NCBI GenBank assembly: GCA_963693305.1
Contig: OY855912.1
Span: 3,777,501 to 3,841,500 of the forward strand
Source of the DNA: Meandrina meandrites
Taxonomy: Eukaryota; Cnidaria; Anthozoa; Scleractinia; Meandrinidae
Length of the DNA stretch: 64,000 bases
Direction of reading: 5' to 3'
Shown: positions 45,960 to 57,900 of the stretch, piece by piece
Layout of the letters: each line of letters begins with the position of its first letter
Numbering within the stretch: position 1 is the stretch's first letter
Translations under genes and position numbers: made by a program
The notes under the pieces: model-generated
What the model was told of the DNA's origin: nothing
What the model saw: only the letters and a program-made list of their open reading frames with translations
Databases searched by the model: none

Positions 45960-48900
45960 ATGGACGTCTTGAAGGATTTAGAGACGAAATCAGAACAGGA
46001 GCTTCACAATATCACAATATCGACGTACCAGGTAAGTTAAATAGCGTTCCCTTTCGCCTCGTCAAATTTGAAGGTGTGTTAATTGTTCCGTCTGCTCTCG
46101 ACCAGAATGTCGTCGACCTATCACCGCTCCTGAAAGAACTCTCCATGAACGCCAAGAATTACCTCAAATCTTTGCAAAGTAAGCATTTCTCTGTACCATT
46201 TAGTCATTTGTAGTTTTTGCTTGTGTTGTTAATGACTGCTAGCATTTAAGCTTACATCTTGATGACCGGTGTGAATGTCTTGTTCAGATGTTCGACAAGT
46301 CGCGTTTTCTTTCTACGATTCCCTGGCCAAAGTGTCGCAAATGGCGAATCAGTCGAAAGGAACTGCTTCTATCCTTGGTAAGCCATAAATTTTCAGTGTA
46401 TTAGAAACGCTAGTAAAGACCGACCGTGTGTTTAAGGTTATTGTAATCTAAAGTTCCTTTGATTTGTTTATATTTAGGACGGTAAGTAAAAAAAAGTTTA
46501 TGCACGGAGGTTCGCTCACATATTAAAACTGCAGCTGTGGGACTCCAACAAGGCCGTTAAAATGCATTTTAATCCTTGGGCAATCAAGCGTACGTGAACT
46601 AGGAATATCCAGTAAAGCTTTAAGCGATGAAAATGCACATATTCATGCCCTGAGTATTTATCGTACGAGTTTATTAGGATGACATTTAGCAAAATGAATA
46701 AAGATAAGCTTAATACAAGCTTACATGTCCATGAGGGTTTTGTCCCAGAGATTTTGTGCATAAACGATCCATGGAAAGCCTTTCTTTGAATTGAAAGACC
46801 AATTAGATACGGCTGGTAATTGTGAATCCCGTAAAACAATCAACAAAATACGATGAGTGCCTCTCGGAGATATTTATAGTCAAATTATGAATAAATTTAA
46901 GCTTTGTGTTGCTTCTTTATATTCTGAAGTACAGCTCGGGGGTGCAAACTAATAAGAGCTGTTGATTTGATCAGCCTTTTGTGTGAAAATAAAATTTTTC
47001 CACATATATATCACATATTCTTCCAGGTTTTTTTTCTGTGTGAAAGCCAAGAAATATTTTGTGGTGGATCGGAATAGTGAAGAAAAATTCTTCTCGACGT
47101 CTATAATTAATGAATAAATAACAATTTTTAAAAGCATTCCGCACGCGTTTTATAAATAAGCATATATAAGTATATACCGTACAGAGGTTATACAGTTGTT
47201 ATTGTCTGTATTTGAAGTTACAAACTTGTTTTACATGTAAGAAATAATTTCTGGTGATATATAAATGTTTTACTTATACATTAAGTATTGTTACTTCATA
47301 AAAAGTTATTTTCATTTTGTCCTTAAGAATTCATAATCTTTTAAAGGAATGACAAAGTAGAGGATTTTAAATCTCTTCCTTGGAATGATAGCAAAAGAAA
47401 AGATTTCATTCCAGACATTCTCTTGCTTAAGTTAGAAAACAATAATATTGATAATAATAATCCTGTCCATATTGCTGTACACAGGAGATGTTATTAGTGA
47501 CTTAGTTGCCGTAAAAAGAGACATGGAAACAAGACATCTTGATGTGGTAGGTAACTAGCTAGCAACAAGAATAATATTAACAAGTTAGAATGTTTTGATA
47601 ACAGTGTGTTTCACAAAACTTTTGACAATTATGGCTTTCAAAGTTTGTTTGAAATTTCCTAAATTCGCTATGAACTTGGCAATTTTATTGCATAGTTGTC
47701 AATCAAAGTATGAACTTCAAAAGAAAGTTGTGAATTTCATCTGGAGCAATTAGTTCAGAAGTTGTGCACAAAGTTGGCGCCATCCGTTCTTCGTTTGGTA
47801 ATTACAAATGAATCCCTTCACATGCATAGCCAAGGGAAGGCCTGTTTCAAACATTGTGCTACTGCTGTGCCAAACTCAAATGAATTTGGCCTGGCAGTGG
47901 CATGACGATCGCATGGCAGTGGTTTCAAACATTGAAAGTGTGGCTGCGTCAAATTCAAATTATATCAGAAACAACAAAATAAACTGCAAGCTGCAAAATA
48001 CATGTAACTTAAAATACATGAAAGTAATTGAATTTAGTTCCCCACAACAAGAGCATTTTGGTTGAAACCAAGTCGCGCTACTGCTATGCGTGCATTGGAA
48101 GCTGAAAACTTACCTGGTGCTCTTCCACCTTCAACTACATTTTCAGGGCTTGACCTTGGCAGAAGGCAACAAGCCAAATACTAGATAAGTAGATTTTTGG
48201 TTTTGCTAGTGGAATGCTCTCAGTTACTAGCCATGCTGACTCCACTACTGAAATGCTGATGGCAAAAATTATTTTAATTTGTCAACCTCAAAATCTAGTG
48301 ACATATTTAGTAGTTGCCACTGATGGCCCATTATTGAAAAACAAAAAATTGCTAGCAGAAAGAGCATATTAGAGATTATGACCATTTTACTAGCCATAAG
48401 CCTACTGTTTAAAGAAGTTCAAGGTTGAGCCCTTTCGAGCCACACTCCATGAAATTCACAGTTTTGTTCCGAAGTGCGCATTTTGATTGTAAGTAATGAA
48501 ATTGCCAAGTTCAAAGCAAACTGTAGAAAATATTTCAAATGAACCTCAAAACCTGTTTGCCAAAAGTATATTGTGAAATTTCCTGTAATTACTGGTATGT
48601 AAGAAAAAATAAATTTGAAAATTGTATACACTCCAGGTATTATACAATGCAATTATAAAATCAGTGTAATCTTTTATACCCAAGGCTGTAAATGGATCTT
48701 GTATGATGAACTTGTCATCTTGGCCTCAGTTTACACCTCATTACAAAAACACAGTTAAGGCATCAAACAATAATCATTTGTTGATGTATTTGTTTTGTTT
48801 GGTGGGATATATATGGAATGGATTACATTCACAATAATTTAATATTAAACTCCCAGCCATATCGGCAAAGTAAACTGTTTGTGTATAGAAAGCCAAATAT

Positions 48901-51900
48901 TTTTTGCACTAATGAAAAAAGTGTGTACATAAGAAAGCCAAATATTTTTTTTATGCGATGATGAAAGAAGCAAAATTAAAAGTGATGCTTGCTGTACATA
49001 GCATGTTTATTTTAATTTGTAAGTACTTTTTCCCTGTTATGAAGGAAACCCATTTGAGAAAGAAATTTAAGTTTGTATCGCTCACTGTGTAATTTGCGAT
49101 ATCTGCATGGATTTCAAGCTATCTGATCCAGTGAGCAAGAGTATTTCAAACTGAGTGTTTCTTTAAGTGCGATCTGAATAGCGCGAATCACATTAGATTT
49201 CAAGCTACATTTTGGGTAGCCTGCGCCGCAGACGAAACTAAACCCTGGTTAAGTCCGGGGTTAGATTACGTCTGCGGCGCAGGCTACATTTTGGGTAAAA
49301 CTTATTCTGCAGTTTGTTATCAAAGCTAAAGAACATACACTAATTATTTTAAAAAATTAAAATATCTTTAACATTGACAGAAGCACTTTTAAGAACACAT
49401 ATTAAATTTTACCAGTAAATAATTTAAATTACTATTATTTTTAACAAAGAAAGGTTTTCTTAGCAAAATGATTTTAGTCCATTTGTAAGTGTTTATTCCT
49501 AAGTTCAATAGCAGAGATATTAAGAAGAAAACTTCTTACTAATAGGCACATAAAACTGAAAGGGGATGGAAAATCTAAAAATGAAATTGCACAATGACAG
49601 GTATTATCTGTTTCCAAACCCTTCCCCTTGAATTCTGAAAATGCACCCTTACCCTTCCCCATCCTTTTGTTATGAGCTTATTGAATGAGAGGGAAGACTG
49701 GTCAGGAAGTATTTGGCTTATAGACTTGCATGGAAAATGGCATCTGGAGCATTTGATTGTATCAGCAGCTAGTTTATCTTGAGCTTGATGTTGCTGCAAA
49801 GTCGTGGTTGTGAAAATATTTCTGTCGGTGAAAGTTGTGAATTGTGATAGATTTTAAAAATGTCCGTTTACCGGTATATTAATAAATAAATATATATCTG
49901 GACTTAAATATCAAGACTTAATGATGATTGTTATTGTTGATAAATTTGTCTGCTAGCTAAAGTACCTTCAGAATGACTTAATAACTCCACTGGACAGACT
50001 TGCAGAGTCAGATGTCCTGTATGTCAAGGTATGCTCTTATTAAATCTTGGCAAAAATGCAATAATTTATAAGCAGAATACCTCCACAACTGCAGTAGACT
50101 GTCACTTATTGTGCACATGTAGCATTTGGACTACTGTGGATTAACTTCAGAAATCTTATGAAGTCTCTGTGTCAAATTTGGAAGTCTTCACTGGGACAGA
50201 TTAACTTCAAAAATCTTTAGTTGTATGTACTTGCCTGGATTTCTCATAAAGGTTTCAATTGCTTTCAGTAAGCGGAAGCTCTAATTAGAGAAATTTAATT
50301 ATTATAATTATTTGTTTTGTAGTCTTTTCAGAAAAACTACAGCCAAGAGAACAAAACTAAAGTTGAGGTTAGTTTTGGATATTAAGACACGTTGACATGA
50401 GATTGTGCGATTTATAATGGTAATTGGACTGAGTGGATGGAGTCCAATTTGGTCTGTGATCATACGAGTGGTTAACAAAGTTGTTGAGATTTGTTAAATC
50501 ACGAGTACATGATTACAGACAGAATTGGACTCCACTCAGTCCTGTTACCAATTAATCAAAACTATGGCAAAATTTGAGAAACAAAACAACCATTGGTTAA
50601 ACGTCTTCAGGAATAAAGACACAACTAAAGTTGATTTCTTTTAGTGTCAATGCACGGGAGAATAAACTCATTAGTCTACAAAACAGCGCATGCAAATGAA
50701 GTGTACTTACACAGGCATGATGCGCAAACTGTCCTATTACACTGTCTAATTACAAGCATGGCGCATAAACTCTCCTATTACACTGTCCAATTACAAGCAT
50801 GACACGTACACTGTCCAATTAGTGCTCAAATCGGGCTGCTGATAACCAATCACGTTCAAGAATTTTGTTATAGTTTTGATTTATAAAATAGTAAAATTCC
50901 TACCGTCATTGAAAGTCATAGACAAACTGTTTTATTCAAAGTCTTATCAGTAGTAACTTTGTTGGGTAAATGATGCCAATTGGTGTCACCCTTTTAATTG
51001 AACATAGCCCTAAAACAGGATTGCAAATGCCTTACATGCAGGTGAAATAAATGCAGAGTTCAGTGAAATGTGAACAGTTAAACACATAAAAAATTCAAAC
51101 TACGACATACATGTAAATTGCAAAGGGGGTACGGATACCCATGGACAATGAATGTGAATGTCTTATAAGCTTGCCCATGGCTTATTACTATTTGTGCATC
51201 TGAGATATATGAGGATGCTTAATTTAGGTATGGGAGGGGCGGTGGCCTAATGGTTAGTGCGTTGGACTCCGGATCGGGCGGTCTGGCCGGGGCACTGCGT
51301 TGTGTTCTTGGGCAAGATACTTTACTCTCATAGTGCCTCTCTCCACCCAGGTGTATAAATGGGTACCGACGAATTTACTGCTGGGAGTAACCCTGAGATG
51401 GACTAGCATCCCATCCAGGGGGGAGTAGAAATACTCCTAGTCGCTTCATGCTACGGAAACCGGGATAACCTCCGGCCTGATGGGCCACTAGGCTCGTATG
51501 CAGACTTTAATTTTTTAGGTGGGGTTTGTGTATGATTCTCTAATGTTATGGTATTTCTTACAAGCCTGAGTCATGAATATGTTTTTCCTTTTTTATTTGC
51601 TTTAGCTGGTAGAAAAAGCCAAGGGGGAATTACTGAAGGTCAGGAAGAAGAGTCAAAGAAAAAAGCCGACAGAGAAATATGAAGAAAAAGAGAAACAGGT
51701 AACACTGACTACTTTCACTGGTTTGAACTATTGATTGATGTGTACTTGGTCCAAAGGTTTCTCTCGATGTTCTTACCCCATTTCTTGCCAAACGTCTAAA
51801 AATGTTGGTTGATAACAAAAATCCCGTAGCCAGGCTATTGTTTTGCATGTGATGTTTTTGTTAAGTGCATGGTGTAATAGAAATAGAACTACTATAGACT

Positions 51901-54900
51901 GATTACAGAAGTGGAAGTACATGTAGAATGTTGATCCCCACACTGTTGGAGTGCACTTACCCACTGTAACATTAAGGCCATGCGCACGGTGTTGGTGTAC
52001 AACGGCGTAACAAAATATGTAACGCTAAATAACGAGCTAGAATGCAAAATTCACGGACAATTATAATAATCAGACAACATAAAAGTAAAGTAAATTTCAT
52101 GTGCATTTACCTGGTGATAAGCAAGTGGCAGAAAAACCACTTATTTTGAATTTACAACAAAATCAAAATATCGTACTCGAAAATTACATTGAAAACAGGA
52201 GTGAACGCATAAGACATTTTCGTGATTATTTCTGCTTCAACTAAAAATTAGACACAAAAATCTCGAAAACTGAGGTGCACATAAGTTGTAGAATCCAGTC
52301 AAAGGCGTACTTCATATCAAATGTCTGCAGGTTCGGAGAAAGAACTGATTTTCTAGCGTTACATTGAAAAAAAAATTACGTAAACTTTTGGTTGGGTGAT
52401 CAAATTTCAATCCAGTGTTTGCATTCATCGTTTCAATGGTTTGTGTCGTTCGTTTCCATCGTTTCATTTCCATCGTTTTTGTCGTTTCAGTGGTTTTTGC
52501 CAATGGTTTCAATGGTTTTTATCTTTGGTTTCAATCGTTTTCTACTTTGGTTTCAATCGTTTATGAACTTTGGTTTCAATCGTTTCTAGCGTTCGTGATG
52601 CTCAAAATAGCATCCTACGTGAACGCGCTGTTGAGACTCGTTTAGAAGAACGAGGTTTAATTTTCGGAACCCTTTCGCAAGAATGCATACACTACGAATA
52701 AATTTTTACTTTGTGAAAGAAAATGAATTATAATTTACATTTTTGGGTGAAGATAAGAAATTTCGCTCCGACGCGCATGGATCAAGGTTTAGTTCACGTG
52801 CTGGTCGGGAACGGTAAAGCATGAAAAATAGGAGTCAAATAAATAAAGATCGTAGCCATGTCATTATTTTAAACTGCATTATGTGGTTAGATAAATATCT
52901 TCTGATGAAAAATCGATAGTTGCATAAGAATTTTTAGATGGGAAACAATCGATAATAAAATTTCCCAATATGAATGAAACGATATCAAATTTCCACCGAA
53001 ATGCAAATTTGTCAATGTTTATATAAACACGGCTTCCAACTAAGAATTAACAAAGACAAAATAGAACACAAAAAGTTTTTGGATCCAAAAAAGTTATTCA
53101 AATAAATGCCAAATTTGCTTTTGGAAGTAATAAATATTGATTCTTTGTGCGCTGGAACACAAGACTTAATTATTCGTGTGAAACTCATGTATTTTTAGCA
53201 GACACCGGCAGACGCTTCGTCTCTGTTCAAAGCCGTCCTTTTAAAATCGCAACCTTTTCAGATAAAATCACCAAAGTTATTGAATTTTGCCTCAAACGGA
53301 CAGTTAAACAATTGTTATAAATCAAATCAACATTCGAAAACAACATTTACCGAGCCAAAAGAAAGAAACGATTTAAACTATAAATAAACCAAACAGACCA
53401 AACGATTCAAACCATATAATTAACGAACGATTCAACCCATATAAACAAACGATTCAAACGGTTGTTAGTAATCCACGGAACGGCGGAACGACGGAACAAG
53501 AAACAGCGGAACGGGATTTTTTTTCTGTTTTTTTTTTTTTTTTTTTAACAAAAAAACAACAACTATCCCGAAATTTGTAAACCATTAAAGGAAGGTTTGT
53601 TACCAGAGTCATGCAAATAGAGAACAAGAAATACCGGTAGATCTTTTGAACAATTTGGCACTTTCGTTGCCGAAACTGGAATTTCGTTACCTGATTTACG
53701 CGCTTTCTGATACTACATGGAAAGCAACGGTTCTTGTCCGATCGCTGAAGTTAAGCCCTGTTGGGCGGGGTCAGTACTTGGATGGGTGACCAACTGAAAA
53801 TACCCCTTGTTGTGGGCATTTCATTTCTCTTCCTTTTTTTTTCTTACGAAATAAGTAACTTTTCAGGCCCTTCTATTTTTTTTTGTCAACGGCTTTTTTG
53901 ACTTGCTTCGACTTTGTACGTTTCATTGTCTCGATTGGGGCAAGGCCATCCCCTTTTTTTTCTCTGTTTAGTGTCGTCCGACCAACCCAGATTTTCGCGT
54001 ATTCCAAAAAAAAAAAAGTTATGTAGAAGGCAATGACACATTATTTCAAACAAATGTCACTTTAATCCGAAACATAGGCAATCTTTTGCCATACAGTTTT
54101 GGTCGTTCATCCTTTTTGTGCTGTTCTCGCTTGAATTTAACCAGGATGTCGATTTTTCCTTCCTATCCTCCATTGCCGCCATGTTGACTTTATAACCACG
54201 TCTTGTTGTTTCCAGGCTCCACGGATATTACGCTGAGATACCGGGCCTCCTAGTTCCAGACTCCTTTTCCAATTTTTATTTTTTCTTTTTTTTTCTTTTC
54301 CGACCGACCGACCCAAAATCAGAAAACGCATTCGACAGTAAACGAAAAAAAAAAGGGATGGCCCAAGCAAGTCCGAAGGGCAGTCACGCTTCTCGAAATC
54401 CTCACTCGAAATAAACTCGACAACTTGGCTCTAGATCGACCTCGAAGGATAAAGAATATATGCATGCCCTTTATTTTGTGAGATATATTTACTGTTTGTT
54501 TGTTGTTGTTTTTTTGTTAAAAAAAAAGAACAGAAAAAAATCCCGTTCCGCTGTTTCTCGTTCCGTCGTTCCGCGGATTACTAACAACCGATTCAAACCA
54601 TAGAAACGAACGATTCGAACGACAGAAACGAACGATGCCAAATCGTTGCACAAACGCTAAACGCTGGTTTGGCAAATGCAAGTTGGAAGCGTTTCAAACG
54701 ACATAAACGCTACAAACGATGATTCAAGTTTGTCGTTTGTAAACGAAAATGTTACGCGGCATGTAAAGAATTTTGGTGAGTTGACTAAGTTAACTTTTTC
54801 TTGTTTTTACGTTTTAACCAAGCAAACGAGAATTTAAACAAACAGTAATGCAACTTGATTAGATAATGAAGAATACATCCGTATAATTATTTACTATCAT

Positions 54901-57900
54901 ATTTATTCTTATTTACAAAAAAAACACGGGTAAAGTCAGACATCGTTAGAAATTGTGACTTGTACACCAACACCGTGCGCATGGCCTTAAGTGTACTACA
55001 TTATAAGTAGCTACTCTACATGTAGGGTGTCGGGTGTAAATGGGGTATTAAGCAGTGTTCTCCCTAGTTTTCAGCACAGCAGGTAAAAGAACTTTTCAAA
55101 CCGGTAAAGAACTACTGGTGAATCTCAGCTGTTTTCTAGTGTTGCCCTATGCTGGTCAAATATTATTTTACAAGAACTTTTTCTGGCTGTACTGTCGTCT
55201 TTTTATACATCCTAAGAAAAAATCGTATAAAATTCTCTTCCAGTGTTTAAAGGAGATATACTTGCTGTCGCTTACATGATGTAGTACTTGAAAAATCGGC
55301 TATCTTGTTTTGTCTTAGCTATATGAATTGTTACAGCTACTTTTCTCTTCGCTTCGAATACTCAGCATTTACAATGGCATTGCTGAAGGGTCGTATTCTC
55401 GAGGCTTCTTTTAACCTGCTGTCTGGGTTTCGTTTTAAACACTTATGAACTTAATGAAAAGAAGTTTAATACAAAGCTGACTTTCCCTTCACCACACGTG
55501 AGCTACGGTAAACTTTGCAATCAACTACACGTAAGCTTATTTTCTCCGTAATATTTCTCTCTTAAAATAAATTCTTTTTACTTATTTGCCTTGTGAATTC
55601 TTTCATTGTCAATGGGCAGAAAGGACAAAATAAAAGGAGAGCAGCTATTGCTGCCGATTCATTGTGAAGAAAGCCCGCCAAAACGTGCTCTTTTATCGAA
55701 AGATAACGGCAATCAAAGATTTGGAAGGTGAAGGGAAATAAAGAAATATTGAATTAGAATCCTGGCACAAAGTTGTAAATGAATATTGCATTTTTGCTGT
55801 TTATTTTCTACCTATTCTATCAGTTATTTTTTATCACAACTGCATTGGTGCAACAAGTGGTGTTACTTTGTTATTAACCTGTTGAATTTTCAAAATTTCT
55901 AAGCGGTTTTAGGCGGTAAAGAGTGGTGCTGCAAGCAGTAAATTTTACCGGTTACTGCCTGATTTGGAGAACCCTGATTAAGCCACTGTGTCTCCCATGC
56001 ATGTGAGACTGACTACAAGTCAGAAACAACATGTTTGCTGCAATTTGTAGTTTACATTTCAGCTTATTTCCAATTTTGCAGTGTGAAGAACAGGTGGAAT
56101 CATGCAAGAAAGAACTCCAAGAATTTAGACTTACAAGCTGCAAAAAGGTATTATTTTTTTTATTAATAATTGGACTTTGCATCAAATTACCGGTAACACT
56201 CTCATTCAGCCGACTGCTAGCGTTCCACTGGCTACTTAATTTTACGTCACCGGTTTCTCTGGTCAAAGCAATCACCTTGTGACAAACAAGCTAACTTGTC
56301 AGAGCTGCCTACTTTTCCAGTTGCTGATGCCTACTGCAAAACATTCTGAAGCCCCTGCTCAAGGTGAATGATAACAAGTATTTTAAACTAATATTAATTT
56401 AAAAACGGTGCCCATTTTTGATTAATTTTCAGTTTTATGTTTCTTGGAACAATTGTATCAAGGATTGTTTAATTTATTGTAACTTACCAATTACTTAGCA
56501 TTGAACTTCTCTAACATTTTGGGTTTCTCTATTTATCAGGCAATGGCAGAAGAAAGGAAAAGATACTGTTTTGTTCTTGATAGATGTAGTATCGTTTCTA
56601 AAAGTACAATGGAATTTTCTGAACATGTAAGTGCCTGACTTACTTTACAGTACAATTATGATATTTATTTATTGTTTTACAGAAGAGATTTTAATACATA
56701 ATAAAATATACTGTCATCATTTTGTTACTGTGGAAAAAGTCTGTTTATAAATTGAATTTGTCATTTTGGCAGAATTCACAGATACTAAGAGAAAAGGTGC
56801 CAGTCTGGCTTTCACATGTGAAAAGAAAAGGTGATCCTGATTCACAGGTAAATGTTTTCAATTGTTACCGGTAACTTTCTTAAGAAAATTTGACAAGAAA
56901 AATGGGCCTTTTAATGGTCAAAATACAATGTAGAAACAAACGTCCAATAAAAACAATAGAGAGGTTAAGCATGACGTTTACGGCAAACGGCAAATGCCAA
57001 AAATCGAACTTTTGATGTCTGATTTTAGCCGTTTGTACAATTTAGGGAAATTGTTTGCATTTACTGTGATTAAGGGATTTTTTTCCTATTTTTCGACTGG
57101 CTTTATTTAAGTGCTAAAGAAAAAGTGAGCAAAATCACAATTATTTTTGCCGTTTGCCGTTTGCCGTAAACGTCATGCTTAACCTCTCTAATAATTCATT
57201 CAATAGTGAACTCCTCCTTGCTGAGACCTTTAAATACAGATATATGCAGGCATCACCCTATTAGGAAGGTTCACTTATAATAATCTACCGGTATATGTAG
57301 CTGAAAGAGACAAAAATGTATTCAAACACTCTTACCTGCCCCTTATGTGCCTGTATTTTAAAGAGGTTTGACTATTTCAAACAAACATAGAAAACTTGTA
57401 GCATGGTTAAAAACCCAAACTAGCAGAATTTAGCACACTAGTCGGTTACTTTTGTCCAAGACCACTAAGAACAACACAGTGAGCCAGTGTTGGTAAATAT
57501 CTGATGGGATTTAAACCCCTGACCTCTGGATTTCAAGTCCACTTGCTCTGCATTTGCAGTGCCTCTTGCCGCAAAGGTATAGGTTACTGCCAATGCTGAA
57601 AGTAAAGGTTATTAATTATAGACAAGCATCCATCCAGAGGGAGAAGAACTAATTCTCCCAGGTTTGAAAGCAGACTTAAAGGACCACTGTGACAATCAAT
57701 GTAATGATATGTTATAAGTGGTTTCATAACTCAATGTTCAGAACAACCGTCTATAAAAAGATACTCCAATTCAGGGTGAACAACCCTGCGAGCAGAGTCT
57801 TCTTCGATCTTCTTAGATACGATCGAAGAAGACTCTGCTCGCAGGGTAAGGGTGAACATATTTTCTTTGTTTTTCATAATCAGGTTAATGGATCTATTTT

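Larger units (their letters stand above)
51976..54986. mobile_element. 3.0-kb DNA transposon with 27-bp TIRs and TTAA duplication
   Basis: Perfect terminal inverted repeats of 27 bp, starting GGCCATGCGCACGGTGTTGG. TTAA stands outside both ends (51972-51975, 54987-54990), typical of piggyBac or Kolobok insertion. Subterminal minisatellites are inverted relative to each other: TTTGGTTTCAATCGTTT near 52420-52590 and AACGATTCAAACC near 53380-53459 and 54590-54730. No transposase frame, so non-autonomous. It occupies BAIAP2 intron 7 and hosts the element at 53460-54589. Confidence 0.88.

Noticed and set aside
52392..52645. Phe/Trp-rich ORFs
   Set aside because: They are translations of the TTTGGTTTCAATCGTTT minisatellite in the TTAA element.
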